Below, one piece after another: positions 1 through 8,410 of a stretch of DNA of 64,000 nucleotides. The stretch spans positions 3,720,001-3,784,000 of the forward strand of contig OZ241900.1 in assembly GCA_965203615.1 (NCBI GenBank), given 5' to 3'. Positions within the stretch are counted from its first letter, which is position 1. Every line of letters begins with the position of its first letter. Below the pieces are notes generated by a model. It was not told the origin of the DNA. It saw nothing but the letters and a program-made list of their open reading frames with translations, and searched no databases. Origin of the DNA: VXNE01 sp965203615. GTDB taxonomy: Bacteria; Pseudomonadota; Gammaproteobacteria; Pseudomonadales; Azotimanducaceae. The position numbers and the translations under genes are program-made.

Positions 1-88
1 ATCCGACGCAACGGCCCGAGCTGAACATACATGCCTTCGAGCCTCTGGCCTGGAAGCGGGGCGTGTACATCCTGCGCCTCAAGGAACA

Positions 89-457
89 GTGGCGGAGGAA
101 CGGCACCTAGACAAGACGGACCGCCGCGATGCGCGCAAGCTGGCGCGGCTGTCGCGAAGCGGCGAGTTGACAGCGGCGTGGGTTCCCGACGAGGAGCACG
201 AGGCGATGCGGGACCTGGTGCGGGCGGCGAGCGAGTGGGTGGCGGAGGTCACGGGTCAACTGGAGCGGGCGCTGTGCGGATGGTCGCTGGCGCCGGTGGT
301 GCGCTCGCTGGTGGCGCTGCGCGGGGTGGACCGGATCACGGCGGCGACGTTGCTGGCGGAGTTGGGCGACATTAGCCGGTTCGACTCGCCGCGGCAGCTG
401 ATGGCCTTTCTGGCCGCCACGCCCGCGATGGACCCAGGATGCGATCGTGAAAGTTGA
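89..457 (+). pseudogene. IS110-family transposase remnant
   Basis: The readable frame starts at a GTG and contains KTDRRDARKLARL, typical of the N-terminal DEDD/RuvC-like domain of IS110 transposases. It then jumps to LVALRGVDRITAATLLAELG, which resembles the C-terminal transposase_20 domain. Intact members are roughly 330-420 residues; here only about 122 remain, with most of the middle missing and the extreme N-terminus unreadable before position 89. I infer a deleted, inactive insertion sequence. No terminal repeats are recognisable on either side, which fits IS110 because those elements usually lack them. Confidence 0.75.
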
Positions 458-592
458 CAGGTCAAAACACATCAGCCCGACGCTTCTCACAGAGGAACAC
501 ATGCAAAGACGATACGAAACCACATCGTAGGTCAGGTGGATCCCGCCCTTCCGGACGACGTGGGGAAGCACTGAGGCCGCCACCGGTCCCTG

Positions 593-605
593 TACAATTC
601 CCGTC
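593..605 (+). promoter_or_regulatory. -10 box almost abutting the ATG (possible leaderless promoter)
   Basis: TACAAT at 593-598 ends seven bases before the ATG at 606, and there is no Shine-Dalgarno sequence. The same layout (GGTCCCT, a TA-rich box, CCCG, ATGCCC) recurs before the second paralog at 3041. The -35 region is poor. Transcription starting at or just before the ATG is inferred. Confidence 0.4.
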
Positions 606-2987
606 ATGCCCCCAAGCAGGAAATCGAGGCGAGCGCGCCGCCGTCGAAGCGCGGCGGAGACTGCACAAGAATCGCCCCAGGCAAGCGCCTCCCCGAGCCC
701 CGCACCAGCCTTGCTGTACGGGGCAAATCTCCCGGCCTGGTCGCGCCATCCCGCCACTGCGGCCTTCGCCCTCTGCGCGATCATCGCCGCCAGCTTTTAC
801 CCGGCGCTCTTCGGCGGATTCGTCTGGGACGACATTGCCGTTACGGAGGAACCGGCGGTCCACGCCTGGTCCGGCCTGTTGACCATCTGGTTCGCCCCGG
901 CCGAAATGATGGAGGAGCACTACTGGCCGGTCCTGTACACGACGTTCTGGCTGGAGCACAAGCTCTGGGGCACCTCGCCGTTCGGCCATCACCTGGTCAA
1001 CGTGCTGCTGTACATGGCCAACGTGCTGCTGCTGTGGCGTCTGCTGCGATACCTCGCCGTGCCGGGTGCCTGGGCCGTCGCCGCGGTATTCGCCGTCCAT
1101 CCGATGCACGTCGAGTCGGTGGCCTGGGTCATCGGACGCAAGGACCTGCTGTCGGGCCTGTTCTACGTGGTCGCTGCACTCTGCTGGATCCGTTCCATTG
1201 GCGGCCTGGACGATGGGCGGCAACGGCCACGCAACTCCATCGGTGTGGCGCACCCGAGACTCTACCTGGCGGCGTTGGGGCTGTTCGTAGCGGCCGTGCT
1301 GTCGAAGTCTGTGGCCGTCACACTACCCGTAGCGTTTGCGATCCTCCTGTGGTGGAAAAACGGAAGAGTGACGTGGACGGATATGTGGCGGATCGCGCCC
1401 TTCTTCGTGGTCGCCTTGGCTATCGCCCTCGCCGACTTGTCCCATTACACCGCCGGGCGGGACTTCAACATCGACTACGGGCCGCTGGAGCGCGTGCTGA
1501 TTGCTGCCCGCGCCCTGTGGTTCTCCGGCGGCAAGCTGGTATGGCCCACTGACCTGGCGGTCATCTACCCCCTATGGGACATCGGCATCGGTGATCCGCT
1601 GGCCTGGGGCTACGTCATCGCCGCTGTCGCCATCGCGGCGGCGCTCTGGTTCGGCAGCGACAAGCTGGGTCGGGGCCCCATCGCCGGGGCGGCGTTCTTC
1701 GCGGTGACGCTGGCACCGACGCTGGGGTTCGTGGACCACCTCTACATGCAGTTCTCCCTCGTCGCTGATCGCTACGCGTACCTGGCCGGCATCGGCGTCA
1801 TCGCGATCCTCGTGGGTGCCGCCGCCAATGGTGCGACGAAACTGCCGGACTTCGCGAGGACTGCCGCACTGGGTGTCCTCGTCGCCGTTCTCGCGGTCTT
1901 CGGAAAGCTGACTTGGGATCAGTCCCGCATATATCGAGACAACGATACGTTCTACGACCACGTCACCTCCCTCAATCCGGAGGCAAGACACCTTCACCGC
2001 AAGTTCATGGACAGGCGCGTGATTGCTGACGATCGCCTGGAGGAGGCACTGGCCGACAGTCGTATCGCCGTGGAGCAACGTCCGGACTCCGCGGCCGCGC
2101 ATGTCGCGCACGGCAGCGCGCTCTTTGCCCTGGATCGCCACCGCGAGGCGCAAGCGAGTTTTGAGCGCGCCCTGGAACTCGACCCCGGCAACAGGAACGC
2201 CCGCCACAACCTGGCCGAAACGCTGAGGCGGCAGGGGCGTTACCCGGAGTCGGTCACGTGGTACGCGAAAGCGCTCGACATCGATCCGGCGTACGCACCG
2301 TCGCATGAAGGGATGGGCGACGCGCTGTTCCGCCTGGGGCGGTACGAAGAGGCGGTGGAGTCGCTGGCGCAAGCCGTCGCCCTGCAGCCGGATCTGGTCC
2401 CGATCAATGCGTATTACTTCCTCGCGGAGGGCTTGAGGAGAACACAGCGCCACGAGGAAGCCGCCGAGGCGTATGGGGACGTGCTGGAGATCGATCCCGA
2501 CCACGCCCCCGCCCTTGCGGGGATGGGGTACGCCTTGCTGAGCCTCGAACGATTCGATGAGGCTATTGCATCGCTGGCGCGGTCGGTTTCGCTCCAGCCG
2601 GCGTCTCCCGATGCCGCAGACCGCCATGTCGCGATGGGACGCGCCAACCAGGAACTGGGTCGATCGGAGGAGGCTGCAAGGCAGTTCCAGAGAGCGCTTG
2701 AGATCGACCCGGGAAATGCCATTGCGCTCGACTCCTTCGCTGTGCTGCGCTTCGGACAGCGGCAGTACGAAGAAGCGCTATCCCTCTACGAAAGCCTGAT
2801 CGAGGTGGGCGAGGCCAATGCTCAGACCCATGCCAACATGGGTGCGACGCTGTACCAACTGGGCAGACATCGCGAGGCACTTCGGAGTCTCGATCGGGCG
2901 CTTGACATGGATCCCGCCCTTGCCCGCACCGGTTTCGCGCAATTGCGCGACACGCTGCGGCAGGGACTGGACCACATCGAACCATAG
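606..2987 (+). CDS. TMTC-like GT-C membrane protein with C-terminal TPRs (paralog 1)
   Basis: This 793-residue protein has a basic N-terminus (RRARRRR near residue 10). A polytopic membrane domain of about ten helices spans roughly 50-440, and a tetratricopeptide array covers roughly 460-790. The first extracytoplasmic loop carries FVWDD, the acidic pair expected of GT-C glycosyltransferases, followed by LEHKLWG and HPMHVESVAW, signatures shared with eukaryotic TMTC O-mannosyltransferases and bacterial relatives. A role in transferring sugar from a polyprenyl carrier to exported protein or glycan is inferred from the fold; substrate unknown. It is the first of three tandem paralogs on the same strand. 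No ribosome-binding site precedes the ATG. Confidence 0.8.
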   Translation: MPPSRKSRRARRRRSAAETAQESPQASASPSPAPALLYGANLPAWSRHPATAAFALCAIIAASFYPALFGGFVWDDIAVTEEPAVHAWSGLLTIWFAPAEMMEEHYWPVLYTTFWLEHKLWGTSPFGHHLVNVLLYMANVLLLWRLLRYLAVPGAWAVAAVFAVHPMHVESVAWVIGRKDLLSGLFYVVAALCWIRSIGGLDDGRQRPRNSIGVAHPRLYLAALGLFVAAVLSKSVAVTLPVAFAILLWWKNGRVTWTDMWRIAPFFVVALAIALADLSHYTAGRDFNIDYGPLERVLIAARALWFSGGKLVWPTDLAVIYPLWDIGIGDPLAWGYVIAAVAIAAALWFGSDKLGRGPIAGAAFFAVTLAPTLGFVDHLYMQFSLVADRYAYLAGIGVIAILVGAAANGATKLPDFARTAALGVLVAVLAVFGKLTWDQSRIYRDNDTFYDHVTSLNPEARHLHRKFMDRRVIADDRLEEALADSRIAVEQRPDSAAAHVAHGSALFALDRHREAQASFERALELDPGNRNARHNLAETLRRQGRYPESVTWYAKALDIDPAYAPSHEGMGDALFRLGRYEEAVESLAQAVALQPDLVPINAYYFLAEGLRRTQRHEEAAEAYGDVLEIDPDHAPALAGMGYALLSLERFDEAIASLARSVSLQPASPDAADRHVAMGRANQELGRSEEAARQFQRALEIDPGNAIALDSFAVLRFGQRQYEEALSLYESLIEVGEANAQTHANMGATLYQLGRHREALRSLDRALDMDPALARTGFAQLRDTLRQGLDHIEP

Positions 2988-3040
2988 CTTCGATCGATCG
3001 CGGAAGCCTAAGTCTCCGCTGGTCCCTATAGAATCCCCGC

Positions 3041-5413
3041 ATGCCCTCGAGCAGGAAAACAATGCGCAGGCGTCGTCAGCGGCGAGCGGGCGAACCTCGA
3101 TCCGAGTCGCGCCCGGCAAACGTCTCCGGGACTGACGAAACGCCCTCCGCCGCATCGCCCTGGACATTCTTCCCCGCGTGGACGCGCCGGCCATTCCTTG
3201 CCGGTGCCGCCCTGTGCGCTATCGTCGCCGTCAGTTTTTACCCAGCGCTCTCGGCCGGGTTTGTCCTGGACGACAACATCTTCACCGAGTCGCCGGCGAT
3301 TCGTGCCTGGTCGGGACTATGGAACATCTGGTTTTCGCCGTCGGACATCGAAGGGGAAGGGCACTACTGGCCGATCGTGTACACGACGTTCTGGCTGGAG
3401 CACAAGCTTTGGGGCGTCACGCCGTTTGGCACGCACTTGGTAAACGTGCTCTTTTACATGGTCGGTGTCCTGTTGCTGTGGCGGCTGCTGCGATGTCTAG
3501 ACGTGCCAGGGGCGTGGGCCATCGCTGCGGTGTTCGCTTTGCATCCCATGCATGTCGATTCGGTGGCCTGGGCTATCGGGCGCAAGGATCTGCTTTCGGG
3601 GATCTTCTACATCGGTGCGGTACTTTGCTGGATTCGTTCGATTGGTGGCCTGGAAGGTGGGCGGCGACGGCCACGCGACCCCATCGTTGCGCGACCGGGA
3701 CTCTACCTGGGGGCGTTGGGACTTTTCGTGGCGGCCATGCTCTCAAAGTCGGTGGCGGTCACGCTGCCTGTGGCACTCGCGATCCTGCTCTGGTGGAAGA
3801 ACGGTCGAGTGATGTGGGCGGATGCATGGCGAATCGCCCCCTTCCTGCTCGTTGCCTTGAGTATCGCCCTCGCCGACCTGTCCTACTACAGGTCCGGGGG
3901 CGAGGTTAGCTTCGACTATGGGTTTGCCGAGCGAGCGCTGATCGCAGCACGTGCCCTCTGGTACTACACCGAAAAGCTGTTATGGCCCACCGATCTGGCG
4001 GTGATCGGACCCTTGAGAGAGGTTGATCTGGGCGATCCGTTTGCCTGGGGTTACCTGATCGCCGCGGTTGCCGTTGTGGCGCTGCTCTGGGTTGGCCGTC
4101 GCCGGCTGGGACGGGGATCTCTCGCCGGTACCCTGTTCTTCGTGGTGACGTTGTCCCCGGTGCTGGGCTTCGTGGACTTCGCCCACATGCAGATTTCCTT
4201 TGTCGCGGACCGCTACGCCTTCCTGGCCGGACTCGGCATCATCGCGGTTGTTGTCGGTAGTGGCACCCACAGTGCCAGCAAGCTGTCAGGACCTCTCAGG
4301 ATCGTGGCGTCGAGCCTCCTTCTCGCGGTTCTCGCGGTATTCGGCAAGCTGACCTGGGACCAGTCAGGCATCTATCGAGATGGGATCACGTTCTATAACC
4401 GCATCATCTCCATCAATCCGGAAGCACCGACTTTTCGGCGAAACCTGGCAGCGGCGTTCAACGATGCCGGGCGTCCGGAGGAGGCACTGGCCGCCAGCCA
4501 CATCGCGGTGGAGCAGTTCCCTGGTTCGGCGAGGGCCCATAACACCCACGGCATCGCACTCATGGCTCTGCATCGTTTGGACGAAGCCCAGGCGAGTTTT
4601 CGGCGCGCCCTGGAGCGTGATCCGGGTCACAGGAACGCGCGCCAGAACATGGCTGAGACACGCAGGCAACAGGGGCACTTCGCGGAATCGTTGGGTTGGT
4701 ACCGCCAAGTGCTCGACCTCGATCCCGAATTCGCGCCGGCGCATGCAGGCGTGGGCGTGGCGCTATATGAACTGGGTCAATACGGGCGGGCGGTGGAGTC
4801 GCTGCAGCACGCAGCTTCGTTAGAGTCGGGCGCGCTGCCGATCAGTGCGCATCAGTTTCTTGCCGAAGCGCTATACAAGCAGGAGCGGTATGAAGAAGCG
4901 GTCGAAGGGTACCGCGTTGTAGCCGAGCTGAATCCGGGGCACGCGGCTGCCCACGCGGGCATCGGGTACGCGTTGTACCGGTTGCAACGCTACGAGGACG
5001 CTGTTGAGTCGCTTGAACGATCAATTTCCCTCGAGCCGGAGTCCCCTGACAACGTGAATCGGCATGTGGCGATGGGGCAGGCATACGAGGCGCTGGGTCG
5101 AACGGAGGAGGCGGCGACCCAGTATGCGCGAGCGTCGGTGATCGATCCGCGTAACGTGACAGCGCTCAATTCCCTCGCGTGGCTGCGTTTCCAACAGCAG
5201 CGGCACCAGGAGGCCCTCGGCCTTTACGAGACTTTGGTCGAGATCGACGATGCCGACGCACAGGTCCGTGTCAACATGGCCGCGACACTGCACTATCTCG
5301 GTAGACCGGAGGAGGCCCTCCAGAGTCTCGAACGGGCCATGTCCCTCGATCCCGCCTTGGCCGAGACGGGGCTCGGTGAGATTCGCGACGCACTGCGCGA
5401 GGAACGGGAATAG
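3041..5413 (+). CDS. TMTC-like GT-C membrane protein with C-terminal TPRs (paralog 2)
   Basis: This 790-residue paralog of the preceding gene has the same order: basic N-terminus, about ten membrane helices, then a long TPR array. The first-loop motif reads FVLDD rather than FVWDD, keeping the acidic pair but losing the tryptophan. LEHKLWG and HPMHVDSVAW follow. The last ~110 residues, including LNSLAWLRFQQQRHQEALG, are nearly the same as in paralog 3, whereas in the membrane domain paralogs 1 and 3 look closer to each other. A TAGAAT box ends about seven bases before the ATG with no Shine-Dalgarno. It follows paralog 1 by 53 bp and abuts paralog 3, so 2 and 3 are probably co-transcribed. Confidence 0.8.
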   Translation: MPSSRKTMRRRRQRRAGEPRSESRPANVSGTDETPSAASPWTFFPAWTRRPFLAGAALCAIVAVSFYPALSAGFVLDDNIFTESPAIRAWSGLWNIWFSPSDIEGEGHYWPIVYTTFWLEHKLWGVTPFGTHLVNVLFYMVGVLLLWRLLRCLDVPGAWAIAAVFALHPMHVDSVAWAIGRKDLLSGIFYIGAVLCWIRSIGGLEGGRRRPRDPIVARPGLYLGALGLFVAAMLSKSVAVTLPVALAILLWWKNGRVMWADAWRIAPFLLVALSIALADLSYYRSGGEVSFDYGFAERALIAARALWYYTEKLLWPTDLAVIGPLREVDLGDPFAWGYLIAAVAVVALLWVGRRRLGRGSLAGTLFFVVTLSPVLGFVDFAHMQISFVADRYAFLAGLGIIAVVVGSGTHSASKLSGPLRIVASSLLLAVLAVFGKLTWDQSGIYRDGITFYNRIISINPEAPTFRRNLAAAFNDAGRPEEALAASHIAVEQFPGSARAHNTHGIALMALHRLDEAQASFRRALERDPGHRNARQNMAETRRQQGHFAESLGWYRQVLDLDPEFAPAHAGVGVALYELGQYGRAVESLQHAASLESGALPISAHQFLAEALYKQERYEEAVEGYRVVAELNPGHAAAHAGIGYALYRLQRYEDAVESLERSISLEPESPDNVNRHVAMGQAYEALGRTEEAATQYARASVIDPRNVTALNSLAWLRFQQQRHQEALGLYETLVEIDDADAQVRVNMAATLHYLGRPEEALQSLERAMSLDPALAETGLGEIRDALREERE

Positions 5414-5415
5414 CC

Positions 5416-7644
5416 GTGAAACGGACCGCGCTTTTGGGTCTAGCTCTTTGCGCCATGGTTGCCGTCGGCTACTACCCGGCGCTCTCGGCCGGGTTTGTAT
5501 GGGATGACCGGATCTTCGCCGATGAGCCGGCGGTTCAGGCCTGGTCCGGTTTGTGGCGAATCTGGTTCTCCCCCGCCGACATGTCGGAAGAGCACTACTG
5601 GCCGATCCTGTACACGACGTTCTGGCTGGAGCACAAGCTATGGGGCCTGACTCCATTTGGCACACACCTGGTCAATGTACTGCTTTACATGATCAACGTG
5701 CTGTTGCTGTGGCGTCTGCTGCGATGTCTGGCCGTGCCGGGTGCTTGGGCCGTGGCCGCGATATTTGCCGTCCATCCGATGCATGTCGAGTCGGTGGCCT
5801 GGGCCATCGGGCGCAAGGATCTGCTCTCGGGCATTTTGTACATGGCTGCAGCGCTTTGCTGGATACGGTCCATCGGCGGCCTGAGCGATGGCCAGGCCCG
5901 AACCCACGACTCCGTTGTCATTCCACGTCTCGGACCGTATCTCGCGGCGTTGGCACTTTTCGTGGCGGCCATGCTATCCAAGTCCGTGGCGGTCACCCTA
6001 CCGGTGGCCTTCGCGATCCTGCTCTGGTGGAAACACGGGCGGGTGACGAAAGTGGACGCATGGAGAATCGCGCCTTTTCTCCTGGTCGCCCTGGGTATTG
6101 CGTTGGCCGACCTGTCCTACTACAACTCTGGAAGGGAATTCGACTTCGACTACGGGTTCGTTGAGCGCGTACTGATCGCGGCACACGCCCTGTGGTTCTA
6201 CGTGGGCAAGCTGGTGTGGCCCGCTGACCTGGCCGTCATCTATCCGTTGTGGGACATTGACATCGGCGATCTGCTCTCCTGGGGCTACGTCATCGCCGCC
6301 GCCGTGGTCGCGGCGATACTCTGGTTTGGCCGACATCGGCTGGGAAGGGGGGCTTTCGCCGGCGCTGCGTTCTTTGCGGTGACGCTGTCGCCGACGATGG
6401 GATTCCTGGACCACCTGTACATGCAGTTTTCGTTTGTGGCCGATCGATATGCGTACCTGGCCGGCATCGGCGTCATTGCCGTGCTCGCGGGGGCCGTGGC
6501 CCAAGGCGCGAGCAGGCTAGGGTACCTCGCCAGGCTCGGTGCATGGGGTACCCTCGTGGCTGTTCTTGCGATCTTCACAAAGCTGACCTGGGATCAGTCC
6601 GGCATATACCGGGACGAGATTTCCTTTTTCGACCACGTCATCTCCCTCAATCCGGAGGCAAGATCCGCGCACCGCAACCTGGCCAACGCGCTCATCGCCG
6701 GAGGGCGTCCGTCGGAGGCGCTTGACGCGAGCAGCATCGCCGTTGAGAAGCGCCCGGATTCCGCTTCCGCGCATGTCACTCGCGGCATTGCACTCCTGGC
6801 CCTGGGTCGCCTGGACGAGGCTGCGGAGAGTCTCCGGCGCGCCTTGGAACTTGACCCCGATCACAAGCTCGCGCACTACAACATGGCCGAGATTCTCAAG
6901 GGACAGGGGCGCTTCGAAGAGTCATTGGCGCCACATCGTGAAGTCCTCAGGCTCGATCCGAAGTTCGCCGCCGCCCATGCCGGGTTGGGCGAGGCGTTGT
7001 TTCGTTTGGGTCAGTACAGGGAAGCGGTGGAGTCACTCGAGAGGGCTGTCGCCTTGCGGCCGGATGCGCTGCCGGTCGGCTCGCGCCACTTCCTTGGGGA
7101 GGCGCTGAGGAGACAGCAGCGATACCGGGAAGCCATTGAGGCGTATCGCAAGGTGCTCGAGATCGTTCCCGACTTTGCTGCCGCCCATGCGGGAATCGGA
7201 TACGCGCTACTTCAACTGGAATCCCACGAGGAAGCCCTCGAATCGCTGGCGCGGTCAATTTCGCTTGAGCCGCAATCTCCCTCTGCCGTGGATCGTCATG
7301 TGACGATGGGGCAGGCATACGAGGCGCTGGGTCGAACCGAGGAGGCGGCGACCCACTATGCGCGCGCGTTGGAGGTCGATCCGCGCAACGTCACGGCGCT
7401 CAACTCACTCGCGTGGCTGCGTTTCCAGCAGCAGCGGCACGAGGAGGCCATCAAGATTTACGAGACCGTGGTCGAGATCGACGATGCCAACGCGCAGGTC
7501 CGTGTCAACATGGCTGCGATACTGGACTACCTCGGTAGACCCGTGGAGGCCCTGCAGAGCCTCGAACGCGCGATGTCCCTCGATCCCGCGCTGGCCGAGA
7601 CGGGCCTCCAGGAGATACGCGAGGCGCTGCGGGAGAAGCGATAG
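5416..7644 (+). CDS. TMTC-like GT-C membrane protein with C-terminal TPRs (paralog 3)
   Basis: This 742-residue third copy starts two bases after the stop of paralog 2, so translation is probably coupled. It lacks the ~45-residue basic cytoplasmic extension of the other two and begins directly with the first membrane helix. FVWDD, LEHKLWG and HPMHVESVAW are intact. The TPR array at about residues 415-740 ends like paralog 2 (LAETGLQEIREALREKR). The GT-C/TMTC assignment rests on topology and motifs; donor and acceptor cannot be read from sequence. Retaining three full-length copies in a row suggests dosage or different acceptors. Confidence 0.8.
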   Translation: MKRTALLGLALCAMVAVGYYPALSAGFVWDDRIFADEPAVQAWSGLWRIWFSPADMSEEHYWPILYTTFWLEHKLWGLTPFGTHLVNVLLYMINVLLLWRLLRCLAVPGAWAVAAIFAVHPMHVESVAWAIGRKDLLSGILYMAAALCWIRSIGGLSDGQARTHDSVVIPRLGPYLAALALFVAAMLSKSVAVTLPVAFAILLWWKHGRVTKVDAWRIAPFLLVALGIALADLSYYNSGREFDFDYGFVERVLIAAHALWFYVGKLVWPADLAVIYPLWDIDIGDLLSWGYVIAAAVVAAILWFGRHRLGRGAFAGAAFFAVTLSPTMGFLDHLYMQFSFVADRYAYLAGIGVIAVLAGAVAQGASRLGYLARLGAWGTLVAVLAIFTKLTWDQSGIYRDEISFFDHVISLNPEARSAHRNLANALIAGGRPSEALDASSIAVEKRPDSASAHVTRGIALLALGRLDEAAESLRRALELDPDHKLAHYNMAEILKGQGRFEESLAPHREVLRLDPKFAAAHAGLGEALFRLGQYREAVESLERAVALRPDALPVGSRHFLGEALRRQQRYREAIEAYRKVLEIVPDFAAAHAGIGYALLQLESHEEALESLARSISLEPQSPSAVDRHVTMGQAYEALGRTEEAATHYARALEVDPRNVTALNSLAWLRFQQQRHEEAIKIYETVVEIDDANAQVRVNMAAILDYLGRPVEALQSLERAMSLDPALAETGLQEIREALREKR

Positions 7645-7685
7645 CTTCGAACTGGGGTCGCTCAACACCATATGGCCGCGAACGC

Positions 7686-7714
7686 TTGACACGTCATGGA
7701 TGGCATCGGACGAT
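7686..7714 (+). promoter_or_regulatory. possible promoter for the GspC-like/GspD pair
   Basis: A perfect TTGACA at 7686-7691 is followed after 17 bases by GACGAT, a weak -10. It lies 41 bp before the GspC-like start, downstream of the TMTC cluster. The call rests mainly on the -35 match. Confidence 0.3.
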
Positions 7715-7754
7715 CAACTGATCGCAAGACCCAGGCAGCACTTTCGCGCACCCA

Positions 7755-8288
7755 ATGAACATCCCGGACCTACGCACGCCCAGGGGCGCGGTGATCGGTG
7801 CCTGCGCGGCAATCCTCGCGACGGTTGTCGCCGCGTTCTCCATTCCCGCCGGCGTATCGGGTGGCAACTCCGCTGATGGGGGTGGCGGCGGATTCTCCGG
7901 CGACCTTCCCGCCGTGTCGCCGGAGGATCTCAGTGCTTTCACTAGCAGCGATCGCTGGGGCGTATCCCTGGAGGACGTACTGGAGGAGGTCGCGGCAGAA
8001 GATCTGGCGCGGCGCGGACTGAACCCGGAACTCCGTCGCATGGGATTCCTGGGGTTCATGGAAACCGGGAATGCCATCGCCGTGCTTCTCGCCGACCCGG
8101 AACTCGAAGGCGGCGGCATCATCGAGTTGGTGCCGGGCGACACGCTGCCGGACGGACGTATCCTGACCGACGTAACGTACAACAGTATCACCCTGACCAG
8201 AATCTCCGAAGGTGCGGGCAACGCGGATGGCCAACAGGAGGTGCTGCTACTCTTTCCGCGCGGAGAGACGGACTCCGCTGACGGTTGA
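7755..8288 (+). CDS. GspC-like inner-membrane protein with HR-type domain
   Basis: This 177-residue protein has one N-terminal membrane helix (about 12-34), a glycine/serine-rich linker, a region of short helices (about 60-100) and a C-terminal beta-rich part containing IIELVPGDTLPDGRILTDV. That layout, with a GDxLPDG element followed by a strand about the site where the rule applies, resembles the homology region of GspC/PilP proteins that contacts the N0 domain of a secretin. The next gene is a secretin, which supports the reading. It is shorter than classical GspC (about 270-300) and has no PDZ domain. It could also be a dedicated secretin partner of another type. No GspE, F or G homolog is nearby. 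Confidence 0.55.
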   Translation: MNIPDLRTPRGAVIGACAAILATVVAAFSIPAGVSGGNSADGGGGGFSGDLPAVSPEDLSAFTSSDRWGVSLEDVLEEVAAEDLARRGLNPELRRMGFLGFMETGNAIAVLLADPELEGGGIIELVPGDTLPDGRILTDVTYNSITLTRISEGAGNADGQQEVLLLFPRGETDSADG

Positions 8289-8410
8289 AGCTTCTGGCTG
8301 ATTCACGATTCTGTGGCGCGAGCACACGCCGGACCCAACGAAAAAACGGCTCGAAATGCGCTTCGGATAACATATAGTGCAGTTCGCACCGCACTTGAAG
8401 GGCAGCTAGA

